50,740 bases of DNA from contig WELB01000001.1 in NCBI GenBank assembly GCA_009602725.1, positions 1,476,997 through 1,527,736 of the forward strand, written 5' to 3'. How positions within the stretch are numbered: the first letter of the stretch is position 1; every line of letters starts with the position of its first letter. A program made the translations under genes and the position numbers. Shown one piece after another: positions 1-10,228 of the stretch. The notes below the pieces were generated by a model, which saw only the letters and a program-made list of their open reading frames with translations, was not told the DNA's origin and searched no databases. Origin of the DNA: Spirogloea muscicola. Its lineage: Eukaryota > Streptophyta > Zygnematophyceae > Spirogloeales > Spirogloeaceae.

Positions 1-2
1 CT

Positions 3-137
3 GTGCAGCGGTCCCTAGCTTTTGCGGTCCACTTGCGCGCAGGCCGCGCTCTGGCGGCGGCCTCCGGCTTCCGTCAGGGCGACGTCTTTCCGCCTGCTAG
101 CTACTCAGACTTGCATCTACTGACGAGAGGTTACTGA
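3..137 (+). pseudogene. LINE ORF C-terminal fragment (45 codons)
   Basis: This frame is open from the window edge to TGA at 135-137. It encodes the last residues of the LINE polyprotein, with the family signature LRAGRALAAASGFRQGD and the ending DLHLLTRGY. The same ending, with substitutions, occurs in the copies whose stops are at 10,324, 10,780, 12,085, 30,248 and 36,317. Only the extreme C terminus is present, so nothing enzymatic remains. Confidence 0.75.
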
Positions 138-354
138 GAGTTCGCTTACTGCTGTCTCAGTCCTTAGCACTCCGACTCCTTCAGACCTTGTCCATTCTTT
201 TGGGCTGGCCTCTCCCAGCCACCAGTTAATCTGGCCGCGCTTGCTCTCCTTCGGGCGGAGAATGCCGAATGTCCGGCGCAGTTTCGATTGGCGTCAGCGC
301 CCGAATTCACTGCCGCCCAGCTCGAAATTCAATTGCCGCCTAACTCCCCCTGAC

Positions 355-410
355 CATCTAGTATCCAGGCATCGGTTAGCCACCTTTATGTTTTGACCCG
401 TGGTTTCTGA
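355..410 (+). pseudogene. LINE ORF terminal remnant
   Basis: About 18 codons match the LINE C terminus (ending HLYVLTRGF) with TGA at 408-410. The downstream bases 411-480 match, in reverse complement, the 3' UTR of the copy at 36,240-36,430. It lies about 270 bp after the stop of the copy at 3-137, so one LINE end sits behind another. Confidence 0.7.
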
Positions 411-656
411 GCGGGTCAATCTACTGTAGGTTATGTAGGTCTTAAGATGTGCGTGCCTTTGTACTTGGCCATTTGGCCTTCGTTTGTTTCAAATACACGA
501 TATCTCCCTGACGAGGCCACACGGCTCGAATCGCTCAAAAAAGCCTCGAATAGAAGCCGAAAAGCCCTCAGGCCCGCTCTGAGTGGGATGACCCACCCTG
601 ACGGGCGAAGGCGGGTACCGGCCAAGCTAGCGGCGGGTAAAGGTGTAAGGGGGGGG

Positions 657-788
657 GATAGCAATCCCAGGCTACACTGGCCTTGGAAAGCGTGGGTATT
701 AAGAGATGAAGGGCCTGTGTGGCCAAGTAAGGGATTAAGGGTGGAGGTGGAGAGCAGCGATAGCAGTCTCAGGCTACACTGGCCTTGG
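657..788. repeat. 30-bp direct repeat flanking a LINE 3'-UTR scrap
   Basis: A 30-base unit (core GGCTACACTGGCCTTGG) occurs at 657-686 and again at 759-788 with about three mismatches. Between them, 696-729 matches the LINE 3' UTR in minus orientation (compare 10,237-10,270). The surrounding stretch 480-1,600 otherwise contains short unrecognised repeats and no convincing gene. Confidence 0.6.
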
Positions 789-1238
789 GCTTGAGGGTGA
801 AGGGTGGAGCCAAATAGGCCAAAGAGCCTGCTCCATAATCAATGCCATTCTTTCTGACCGGCATAGGCGAGCGGAGGGCTGGCTTCCCGAGCAGTTCTAC
901 TCAGTCCAGTCTCCTTCCCTGAGCCGATTCGCCCGCCTCCTCCGCCGCTGTCGTCGTCGCTCCCGCCGTTGCCGCCGCCACCGCTGAAAGATCAGCGGGC
1001 ATCGAGCGCGCATTGGCCGTGCCAAGAAAGCACGGGTAGGCGTGAAGGTCTGGATCTGCTGTTTGAGGAGCCTTCTGCCGGAGAACTCCGTCAACCGGTA
1101 CGTGAACCGGTGCATTGGCAAGGCACGCTTGTTTTGCTCGAAAGTTTTGTCTCAGAAATCTGAATCGTTTAGTCAGCATTATTTAAAGGTATCATCTAAC
1201 AGAAGTTGCGTTGTGTGCATCTTTGCAAGTACTAAGTA

Positions 1239-1290
1239 AAGTCCCGAATAGGGCACGTAGAGATACTGTGACGCAAGTCCCGAATAGGGC
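1239..1290. repeat. 16-bp direct repeat, spacing 36 bp
   Basis: AAGTCCCGAATAGGGC occurs exactly at 1239-1254 and 1275-1290. It lies upstream of the Gypsy internal region. It could belong to a degraded leader or 5' LTR, but no matching 3' LTR sequence was found. Confidence 0.6.
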
Positions 1291-1637
1291 GAACCTTCTT
1301 ACCGGCACTTTACACATTTGCTTACCTTGCACTGAGATGATTGGTGACAGTGCCCGAGACCCTACGTGGCCATTAATTAATTACTTTCGGATACAGTTCA
1401 TTGCACTGCTGTTGACTGCTTGTTGTTTTCCAACCCACTTCTTTACTGGACCGAGTAGAACTGCGGAAAACGGGGACACGTTTAAGCAAATTGCAGGTCT
1501 CTACATCTAACTTCGGGTGCTGTATGCTCGTTCTGCTCTAGACTCGGTCATACAGACTCCCACTGCTGGCAGAAACACCCTAGAAAATTACCCGTCTCCA
1601 TGAAGGAAAATATGGTCAAGAAAGGGTTTCTAGTCAG

Positions 1638-1961
1638 GTGGCACAGTCGTCCGGGTCCTCTCCTTCAAAAATCGATCAAATGACAAAACAGATTCAGGAA
1701 TTAACTAAACAATTGGCAGTTGCCAAGGCGCAGACAAAGTCTAAGATAGTCTCGACTGCGTTGCCTTATTCAGATCAGCAGGAGGATGAGGATACTTACA
1801 CAGGACAGCACAATCCCCACAATCCCGATGGGTATGATGCTCATCACCGTTATGCTTATACAGCATTTCTGCCCAGTCGTAATCCTCTAAAGCGAGGGGA
1901 AACGAAATGCAGCAAAGTGTCAGGTCTGGTAACTTTCGGTACCCGGCGAGTTTTCAGTTGA
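1638..1961 (+). pseudogene. N-terminal (gag-proximal) remnant of the Gypsy polyprotein
   Basis: This frame encodes about 107 residues. It starts with a Ser-rich segment, then a heptad-like Gln/Lys stretch (around IDQMTKQIQELTKQL) that looks like a short coiled coil, then a Gln/Asp-rich segment. No CCHC knuckle or capsid signature is visible. Assignment to gag rests only on position upstream of the protease. Confidence 0.35.
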
Positions 1962-2295
1962 AGGATATCAAAGCCGACAGCCTACCTCGCCGCGTTAAGC
2001 CCGTGTTACCCAAGCCAGTTATTGAGACAGTTCCAACGAATTGTTCTGTGTCGACTGATAAACTACTGAATAGGATGTATTCCACCCCTATTCTAAGCAT
2101 CAAAGACCTTGGCATGGCAAAGGCACAGTGGCACAGTTGAGGGAATACATACAAGCCTCCGATAGTCGTAATCAAATAGTCACAGGGCGAGTGATCAACT
2201 CGCCTGCAGTGATGACCACAGCAGTCTCAAAATCTTTGGCTGTTGACAAGATTTCATGCAGGCCACCGATTGCAGGAACCGAGTAGCTAGCTGCT

Positions 2296-2691
2296 GTGGC
2301 CATGCTGGAAAATTCAGAAGGAGCCATCCAGGTCTCCAACAGAAATGCAATAGAGGCACCTATCCATGTCCTTCTGGACACAGGTGCACAACCCATCCTG
2401 GTTGGTTCTCGCTTTGCTAAGTTGCTGGAAATCGAGAAGGATGAGATGCTATGTAACAAGGTCCGGATCACCACAGCAACTGGTACTACAGATAACGTGG
2501 TTGGAGTCAAACGCCCGTTGCATATCCCCTTCAATTATCAGGATCCTGCTAAGCATACATCCTTTTCGGCCATATGCATGATAACAAAAGCCACAACATA
2601 TGATATAATATTGGGTACTGAGACTTTAATACGCTTAGGTTTTGGACTAGACTACTACTCTGAAGTGGCCTGGTACAGACCTCAATGGTAG
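2296..2691 (+). pseudogene. Retropepsin-like aspartic protease domain of the Gypsy element
   Basis: The catalytic motif appears as LLDTGAQPILV (about residues 25-35 of this frame). The second conserved strand, YDIILGTETLIRLG, is the usual C-terminal hydrophobic-Gly signature of retroelement proteases. The domain cleaves the retrotransposon polyprotein and is active as a dimer in its family. It precedes the linker and methyltransferase, as expected for a pol polyprotein. The frame breaks at both ends, so this is a relic although the active-site triad DTG is intact. Confidence 0.8.
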
Positions 2692-2780
2692 AATTTAGGT
2701 ACCACAAGGGTCATCTTACCTCTACTGATGGGGTGGAGATCGAATTAATATGAGCTAATATATCAGCTAATACTTGTATC

Positions 2781-3464
2781 GTGATTGTGGATTCAGCTGA
2801 ACATGAACCAGTAACTCCAGAGGAGCTTTCCTCCGCTCAAGAGAAGGACGTTCCTACAGACCAGAAGGCCATCGATGACTTTGTAGAGGCGGAGGAGACA
2901 TTCACCGATCAGCAGAAGGATGAGATTGAAGATTCTGCAAAACTTCCTCAACAGGATAACAAGGGTAAAGGGCCTCAGGAAGATGTGCCTGTTGTACCAG
3001 AACCCAACAAAGTTCGGGACATGGTGGTGTATGGGCAAGCCCAAGGTGAGTCATCACAGTCTTCGATGCGTGCCAAGAGGCCTTTGCAGATAGTTCCCCT
3101 TGATCCAGACCAGGCCAATCACCAGACAGGCCGCATACGTCCCGTGCCCAACATGGGTATATCGCGCACCTACATGAAAGATTTGCAGGTTGCCAAGAAC
3201 CATGAGATGGTCAAGGCGTCACGTCTGTGTTTTCCTGTGGTGGGCCACATGCAAGCTGAAGAAGCGTGGACCGAAGACACCCTGACAGCACAGCCCCCAA
3301 TAGTACACTCAAATGCTGGCAGCGAATTCGTGGATCGGCTGGGGGTATTCTACCACGGTGTCGTGACTGAGTTTGCCTCCAGAGGGCATTGTATTAGTGG
3401 AGTTGCTTGGCGGCACCGCAAATGGTTTGAAAGCAGCATGTCAAAGCCACATCAAGGTGGCTAG
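2781..3464 (+). pseudogene. Acidic linker between protease and methyltransferase
   Basis: An open frame of 227 codons. The first about 100 residues are Glu/Asp/Gln-rich and low in hydrophobics, typical of a flexible linker. From about residue 110 the sequence looks folded and probably forms the N-terminal flank of the methyltransferase. The frame stops matching near 3360, where methyltransferase motif I continues in another frame, so a frameshift separates them. I recognise no domain in the acidic part. Confidence 0.5.
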
Positions 3465-4432
3465 ATATATTTCTACATTGACATCGATGATGAAGCTCGT
3501 CAAACTGCGCAACACCACATCGACTATCTGCTCCGCCAACATCCAACCTTGCTCCACCCATCAACGTTTGCGCAGTGGGATACCTTACTCCCACAAGACA
3601 TTACAAAGGCCGCACAGCCAGGAATGTTGCGCCGTCTTCCTTCAGTTGATCTCGTTGTGGCAGGTTTTCCCTGCCAGGGCTTCAGTGCCATTGGCAAAGG
3701 TCTGGGGTTGCTCAAAAGGACACGGCTCTTTTCCAGCCCATGGTGAAATTTATGCATGCGGTGCAGGCAAGACAGACCCGACCAGTGCGTTATATTATTG
3801 AAATGTTGATGTTGAAAATGTTGAATGTTCAAAATGTTGAACCTCGGGAAAATAAACTGACGGCGCGGTTCAGTATTGCGACAGTTTGCGACATCCTTGG
3901 ACCTCATACAATATTAGGTGCAGCCTTTGTTGGTTCGCTTGCAGACTGCAGGCGGGTTCACTGGACGAACTTGGCACCGGCAAAGATGATGCAGATTTGC
4001 ATCAACAACCAATACTGGCCTCCTGGATTATATGCTTATATGGTGCTAGATGCTGGAAGAGAGGTTATGCCAGTGTACGGGTCCAAGCGTGAGCACCACT
4101 TCAATCAGCCAGGTTCAGAACGTGTCACCTTTCCAACTCTTATGGCGACGGTGGACTCCGAGGGTTTCAGATCGCACTATAAAAGGAAAGGACCAGGCAT
4201 GGTTAGGTTGAAGGGTACCAACATCTTCCAGGAACCCTATTCTCGAGAGAGGGAGAGAGCCATGGGATATGAACCCAGGGACATTACTCTACCCCATCAC
4301 TCTTTTAGAACCCATGTCAAACTAACTGGGCAGGCATTCGATGCGAATTCCATGTCTTGGATATTTAGCGTCACAAATGCCATTCAGTCTAAGAGGAAGT
4401 TTAAACGACAGCTTTACAACAATGATCCTTAG
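3370..4432 (+). pseudogene. Cytosine-5 DNA methyltransferase domain inside the Gypsy polyprotein
   Basis: The domain would transfer methyl from S-adenosylmethionine to cytosine in DNA. Motif I is near 3385-3425 (GIVLVELLGG, the SAM loop), followed after a frameshift near 3465 by an acidic strand containing IDIDDEA. Motif IV, with the catalytic cysteine, is GFPCQGFSAIGKG, Cys codon 3672-3674. Motif VI (ENV) is split near 3800-3845. A later block containing CRRVHWTNL (about 3950-3975) resembles the motif VIII region of DRM/DNMT3-type enzymes. The C-terminal block near 4250-4380 (RERERAMGY, then SMSWIF) resembles the end of such enzymes. Three reading frames are needed, so this copy is broken. 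The DRM/DNMT3-like affinity is inference; the PCQ and SAM motifs are seen. Confidence 0.8.
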
Positions 4433-4639
4433 AGCGTTTCATCTTTAGACATCAGTCTTCTGAAATTGTTTGATCCTGGTGTTGATAAAAATGAGGACTT
4501 CTGACGATCACAGCCTATCAGGAAAGTTTGCCATTCTTTACTTGGGTACCAGTGGCAGCTTGGTCCCGATCTGTCTGCAGAAATGAATTTCTGTACGGTT
4601 AGGTTGTTAAATGTTAAACTTACCTCTTTTGCTTTCTCA

Positions 4640-5475
4640 TCGGCTGATTTGGGTACTTATACTGGTTCCAAGTTTCATATTCAGCTTAGAGATGAACGTC
4701 CGATGTTCAGTCAACAGTATCCATTATCTAAGGTTGAAAATGACTTCATAGATAACAAACGCCAAGAATTGCTTTGATACAATCATCCAACAGTTCCTTT
4801 GCTGCCCCCACAATTCTCCTGGCCAAGAAAGATGAAATTGGCAATTACACAGATAGGAGAATGTGTGGTGATTATTGTCGACTCAATCCGTCCACACCTC
4901 TCGATCGATATCCTATGCCTACCCCCAAAGAGATTTTTGCCTGTGTGGGGGACAGCAAGATCTTTTCAGTGTTAGATCTTAGGCAAGGATTTAACCAAAT
5001 CGATATTGAGCCTGGAGACAGGCATAAGACCGCTTTCTGGGGGGTCCGTGAAGGTGTTGGAGATCGTTATGAATGATATAGAATGCCATTCGGTCTCAAA
5101 ATGGCTCCCATCATGTTTCAACGTGTCATGGACATGGTATTGAGACATGTTCCATTTGCACGGTGTTACATCGCCGACAATTTAGTGTTCAGAGAGAATT
5201 TTGCAGAACACTTGAATTATGTTGCAGTTGTGCTTGATACCATACAGCAGGCTGGACTCAGATGTCACCCAGGAAAATGCTGTTTTGGCTTGTCTGAAGC
5301 TACCTATTTGGGTCACCAGATTTCAAACAAGGGTCTGCCCCCACAAGCTGCCAATGTGCAAGCTATTCTTGACATTCCTCCGCCAACTAATCTTGAATCG
5401 TTGCGATCTTTCCTTTGCTTGGCTAGTTATAATCGAAGATTCGTCCAGAATTCAGTTCCATCGCTAGGCCTCTGA
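4640..5475 (+). pseudogene. Reverse transcriptase domain of the Gypsy element
   Basis: The palm and fingers are recognisable: FHIQLRDERPMFSQQYPL at the N-terminal edge, a block with MCGDYCRLN, motif A as FSVLDLRQGFNQIDI, and MPFGLKMAPIMFQRVMD. The catalytic YxDD box reads YIADNLVF (5167-5190): the first Asp of the pair is Ala. Stop codons occur at the frame change near 4775 and in frame at 5074-5076, directly before the MPFGL block. The thumb follows with YLGHQIS. This domain copied the element RNA in the family; this copy cannot. Confidence 0.9.
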
Positions 5476-5499
5476 ATGATTTGCTCAAGAAAGTTGCAT

Positions 5500-5961
5500 C
5501 ATGGCAGTGGACTACTTCTCGTCACCAAGCATTCAGCTTAAACAGGCTCTCACTCAAGCTCCAGTTCTGCGACATCCCGATGATACCAAACAATTGTAAT
5601 TGCATACAGGTTGGAGCAAAGTGGGGATGGGTGCTGTTTTGACTCAGCGTGATGAGGACAACCATCAACATTTTATCGCTTGTGCGAGTTGCAGTAACAA
5701 TTCTGCACAGCAAGATTATTCTGCATATCATGGGAACGCTTGGCTGCCATGTGGGCCATCACACATTTCCGACCGTACCTACATCATTACTGATCATCAG
5801 CCTTTACAATGGTTGTTAACAACTGATAAAGTCACAGGAAAGTTAGCACGCTGGGCTCTTCAACTGCAAGAGTATGATTTCAAAATTGTTCATCGTCCTG
5901 GTCTTCAAAATATGGATGCTGATGCTCTCAGTCGAAATCCAACTTCCGATGCTATTTCTTA
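5500..5961 (+). pseudogene. RNase H domain of the Gypsy element
   Basis: The frame holds HTGWSKVGMGAVLTQ, TDHQPLQWLL and the closing HRPGLQNMDADALSR, the standard end of Gypsy RNase H. The first catalytic residue, Asp in the usual HTD motif, is Gly here (about 5605-5610), and a TAA interrupts the frame just before it. The later Asp of TDHQ is kept. It ends at TAA around 5962, after which no chromatin or integrase zinc finger (HHCC) is visible. Confidence 0.85.
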
Positions 5962-6433
5962 ACAATTTGCTCACATGATCATTTGTCATGAACCCATGAT
6001 TCACTGTCGATTGGCCCATGCTCTTACGACCTCTACACATGCTGATCATTCAGTAGGCGCTCTTGAAGTGTCTAATGATTATGATGAGGTAAATTACACC
6101 TTGCGACGCGCTTTCTTGGGCTTTCTCGGTCTATGATTGAGGGCCTCTCTTTTGTGTGGTGTGGGTGGCAAGATGGCACTGCTCACTGGTCAGAAATTGG
6201 GGTGGGGAGACATCTAAATCAGCAGCAGTGCCCTAGACACCAGATAATCGCAACTACCATACCGTACGTGTCGTTCTATAATATGCAAAGTAAAACCAAA
6301 ATATCGCAAGATTTCTTATACGCTTTGTTTGGTTCGGCTCTGCCCAACACAGGCTGATTTGTCGACTACTTCTATGCTATTCCAATTATCGACGTTATCT
6401 GGCAGCCGACATCATATGGCCGACAGTCCGTGT

Positions 6434-6460
6434 AAATTAGGGGGTGGAGTGTGTAGGGGA
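6434..6460 (+). other. Possible polypurine tract and 3' LTR start
   Basis: A purine-rich run ending GGGGTGGAG is followed at 6450 by TGTGTAGGGG. A tract of this kind directly before TG is what a Gypsy 3' LTR boundary looks like. No repeat of the following sequence was found upstream of 1,600, so the LTR itself is not shown. Confidence 0.35.
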
Positions 6461-6602
6461 TGAATACAAGGGGCCGCCGCCCTTCTGGACTGCTATGATG
6501 CCCGCTTCCAAGAGCAGCTTCTTCTAGGGTGCGACGTGCCATCGAAGCCAGGATCGCATCCTCGCTTGCTCCGCTCTGTCGTCTGATACCTCTACACAGC
6601 GG

Positions 6603-6791
6603 ACCGTCAACCTAGAATGTGCATTTGGTGGCGTGAAAGAGCATCTTTTGGCGAATGGAGGGCCGCACTTGGATATGGGCAATGTTTTCCTGCGAAAGAG
6701 CTTGCCCGAGGCCCAGTATGCGCCCACGTCATTGCATTGCTGCCAAATCCTCCTGCGTTCGCGTTGGATCTGCGTACTGGCCATACCTTGA
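6603..6791 (+). other. Unassigned 62-codon open frame
   Basis: A frame running to TGA at 6789-6791 has protein-like composition, with segments such as FGGVKEHLLANGG and FLRKSLPEAQYAP. It has no clear start and no family I can name. It lies just past the Gypsy element and before a LINE-like hairpin at 6841, so a fragment of another transposon is the likeliest explanation. Confidence 0.3.
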
Positions 6792-9790
6792 CTGCCGCCT
6801 TCATTTACAGCGGCACAATTCTTTGTTCATTTCCACTTTCGGCTGGCTTTTCACAGCCCTCGCCCCCTTTGGATGAGCTTACTTCCTTGCTGCGAGTTGT
6901 TCCTACATATGCCTGTTGTATGCTAAAGAAAGATAGAAAGGAAGTGCTAAGAGATCATCTGTGGCAGCCACTGGTTGTGCTAGCGATTGTCCTATCCAGT
7001 TGGGGCCCTCGTTGGCGTTCTGTCCAATCTTGCAGCTGGCACTTCCCAGTCACCGCCCTCCTGGAAGAGCTAGCTCTCTCTGCTGTGGCAGAGGTCATAG
7101 CTCATGCGAAGAGGCGGTAGGTCGTGCAGAAGCTCACGCCCACGCTTTCTGCAAGGACTAGCGTGCAAACCCGCCCCCATCCCACAGCCGCCTTACCTGC
7201 AATACCTTGTCTGCAGACCGTGACCTGCCGTGACATGCCGTGTGGAGCTTGTACGACCATGTGAGCTCGTGAGAACTCTGAGCTTCTATTTGCTTGACAA
7301 GAGACTCGATGTCAAGGTCAAGAAAGATGCGTACTGGGATCATGACTTTAGTATGCCGCTAAGCTTCTTCTATTGGCAAGCCAACCGTTGCTGTAGTGAC
7401 CCGACCCCTACAAAGGCAAAGAGGCGGTCTGGTCCTGATTGGTTTTGGACGCGGGGATTTACGAGCAAACCCCTACACCGTGAAGCACCTTGCGCATCAG
7501 CGCGCAGCAGAAGTCTTGCCTTATGGCGCCGCCGTCAGTCGGCGTCTCCACCTCCCGATCACCAACTCGCAGCTAGAGAGAAGTGCTCGCTCATAGAGAA
7601 TAGGGGCCGGGCACGGGCAGCCCAAAAAGAATGAACAAAGTGCGAAAGGGCCAGGAGAAGCGCCAAAGCTAGCACATTGGACTCAAGCAGCTACGAAACT
7701 CCGAGCTAGCCCTCCAAGGGCCGGCCATGGACGCCTTGCAGCGAGCCGGCAGCGGCCTGCCGGCGACGGGCTGCAGCAGCAGGCGCAGCAGCCGGGCTGC
7801 GCCTCTCTCTGGGCTTCACTGATCCGAACTGCTGTCTGTGACTCTGACCCCAGACTCCTAGTGCTCCCCGGTGCCGCCGCCCTTGTCGTGCGATATCCCG
7901 TCGGTGGCTCATTGGTTGACGGTGCTGACAAGGATGCGGAGGTGGCTGCTTACGTGCCATCCGAGGGTGCGTCATTCCTCAATCTGGTGTGAAGGTGGGG
8001 TCGCGAGCGCGGCATCTCCAACCCGCTTCGGTCCAGAAAAGATTTATTTCAATCCGGCTCGGCGTCGGAGCATCATGGCCGGCGTGAGCGCCTACGGGGC
8101 ACGGCAACTGACCACATAGTGAAAGAGAAGCACCTCTGAGCATGTAGCAGTCTAAAAACATTGTGAGGACTACTGGAAGAGAGCAGAGGGCAATTTATCT
8201 GTGCCCATCAAGAAAAACATGATGTTTGTTGGCTTGGGTATCTGCTGGCAACCATGTCTGGTGAAAGTTGTAAAGTCAGGCACGTAGACAGCAATAAGTT
8301 GGAGTTGGCTTGAGTGTCGAGCCCTAGCTTGTCCAACTTGTAGCATGTGACGATAGGGTTTATTGTGATCTCATGGCTAGGTGGCAGCCTGCATTGCTTG
8401 CTGGCTTCGAGACTCAAGGCTGCATGCATTCAAAACTTTCTGCCATAAGTCAGATGCCCAAGGCAGGCCGTTGGCATCTGCCAAAATGGGGATCTCTGGC
8501 ATGCCAAGCACCGCCCCACTTTTCAATTAGCATCATGCAGCATCTTCCACGACTGCGTGACAGTGACCTGGTAAGCGTTGAGGTGGCGGCAGGCCATGGT
8601 TGAGATGTTGACATGACTCGCATCCTACGAAGAGGCACAGAGTCTGCCTGACTTGCCACAATAATGCAAGCTTATTGGGCGTGTGTCATTGGACTGGAAA
8701 GTGGGATTGCCAAGCTACCCTAGCCTAGGAAAAAGGGGGACATTTACCAAGCCTGGCAAGTGATGTACTTGGCTACCTACCAACTACTTGCCGACCACCA
8801 GTCATAAGTGCCGCAAGGCCACAATGCAACCGCATGAAGTCCAGCCTGTTGGTAGACTGGGCCAGATCAAGTCCGTTGCGTCTGAAACAGGAAGGCCCCC
8901 GGTAGTTGCTGCTCAACTGTCCAGGAGTTCTTGTTTGCTCGTGTTTTGGTGTAGCAACTGAACCAGTGCAAGGCTGCAACTTGTGGTTACCAAGGGCATG
9001 TTGACTGCCTGCTGTTTCGCTTAATGACGAGGCTGCTAGGCTGCAAGGCTTTTCCTGTACGTCTTGTTCCCATGCACAAGGAAGCTCCTAAAGTTGAAAT
9101 GAGCATACTCTCTGTCTGACTCAAGCAAGAGCTTGATGTGAGCGACATGAGCTACAGATGTAGCAATGCATCCATCCATGCAAATGGCATCAAAAGTAGA
9201 GTGTTTCACAGGCCCCATGCCTTCGTCGAGTGCCCTTCTGTTCTCCTGACTGGAGCAGTATTCAAGCCTCAGGACCACCTTGTTGGCGCAGATTGGCTGC
9301 AGCGTAAGCAAGGGCAGTCCGGAGCTCGAAGAATCTATCAGAACAGCCATGAATGACTATATAGAACATTAGTGTAGTGAGGCTCTTTGCGGAGTAGGAA
9401 AGGCTCTTTGCTGCCAGCCAAAAAAATGTTGGGCTGGAAAGGTGTCCATCATAGGAGGACAAAGGCGGCTGCCGAGACATTAGAACTCGGACTGAGCTCA
9501 ATAGCCCCTGTTTGACAGCGATTGGAAGGAGGTACTGGGCTCCAATGAGTGGCAGTGCCAGTGAGGGGCCGGCCGAATGTCATATAATCTCAAGTTGGGC
9601 ATGAGCTTGAGCCAGCCAGGAAAGGCGAAGGCCTGATGCAGTACTTGAGAGGAGGCCACTGGTGCATTTCAGCGGCAGCCACCACTTCGCCTGATTCCTG
9701 TTTGCCTGTTTGCTCGTGTTGCTGGCAGTCCCCCTGAAAAGTTGATGGCTATTGCAGAATGAAGCCGTATGGATAGTTTCACTCTACTCG
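6792..9790. other. Gene-free repetitive stretch
   Basis: Short open frames on both strands have no recognisable product and no consistent splice phases. Scraps of the LINE family are visible: the stem-loop GGCTGGCTTTTCACAGCC at 6841-6858, and a stretch near 7620-7680 similar to the reverse complement of 181-220. A short imperfect tandem (CCGTGAC/CCGTGAC/CCGTGTG) sits at 7218-7242. I see no RNA gene. Confidence 0.5.
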
Positions 9791-10025
9791 ACATTTACTT
9801 ATAGCGATGACCAATATCATGCCTCGGATTGACATAGGCAACAAGGACAGCCCACTGGTAGCAAGATGGCCAACACAGTGAGCTCCCTATGCAGCGGGGT
9901 CGCATCAGCGCCGCGTCTTGGGGTCTTGCCCGCCGTGTCCCAGCTGCGCAGTTGATTTGTGCTCGTTGTGACGCCAGGAGGTGTGATTGGAAAGCACCAG
10001 TACTATCGACGTACTGCAATTTTGA

Positions 10026-10115
10026 GCCTTCCCTCCCTGAGCCGTTCAGTGAGGGAAGGCGCGAGTTGCGCACGAAACGAGGCCACATCAAGCCCATACA
10101 CTGTCCACGCAAAAG
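10026..10115 (-). repeat. Repeat family B copy with internal hairpin
   Basis: Minus-strand sequence resembles the 90-bp unit found at 11,640-11,720, 11,765-11,850, 16,590-16,660 and 35,925-36,025 (core CAATGTATTGGCTTGAATTG). Arms GCCTTCCCTC (10,026-10,035) and GAGGGAAGGC (10,051-10,060) form a 10-bp stem with an inner CTGA/TCAG pairing. Confidence 0.5.
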
Positions 10116-10228
10116 CTAGTGCGGAGTTGGTGCTAGACATTGAAGCGTAGACTGAGAGGGGGGCTAACGTAGAGAAAGCGTTGCTAAGAGGGGGAGATGG
10201 CGTGACGTGAAAAAGCCGGCTGCAGGAA

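Larger units (their letters stand above)
1..480 (+). mobile_element. Two head-to-tail LINE 3' ends
   Basis: Two 3' termini of one LINE family lie in the same orientation. The first ends its reading frame at 137 and the second at 410. Each is followed by 3' UTR sequence that recurs elsewhere in the window. The tail around 447-480 (GTGCCTTTGTACTTGGCC) is the reverse complement of tails near 10,260, 10,717 and 36,258. A stem-loop GGCTGG/CCAGCC lies at 203-220. The left end is cut by the window edge. Dead 5'-truncated copies are the normal outcome of LINE insertion. Confidence 0.75.
1600..6460 (+). mobile_element. Decayed Ty3/Gypsy retrotransposon with a DNA methyltransferase domain
   Basis: Domain order on the plus strand: N-terminal coiled-coil-like remnant (1638-1961), retropepsin (2296-2691), acidic linker (2781-3360), cytosine-5 methyltransferase (about 3370-4400), reverse transcriptase (about 4640-5475), RNase H (about 5500-5961). 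No integrase is recognisable. A purine-rich tract at 6440-6449 followed by TGTGTAGGGG could mark the polypurine tract and the start of a 3' LTR, but no second LTR copy was found. Several frameshifts, internal stops and catalytic substitutions show the copy is dead. The protease-RT-RNase H order is standard for Ty3/Gypsy; the methyltransferase insert is not. Confidence 0.85.

Noticed and set aside
1239-1290. CRISPR-like direct repeats
   Set aside because: Only two short units, no array, and the sequence is eukaryotic.
1100-1560. Possible 5' LTR and primer site of the Gypsy element (GGTATCATCTAAC near 1,190)
   Set aside because: Only a weak match to the initiator tRNA complement, and no sequence here repeats after 6,450.
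7230-7634. 134-codon plus-strand frame
   Set aside because: Mixed low-complexity composition, no family resemblance, and located among retroelement scraps.
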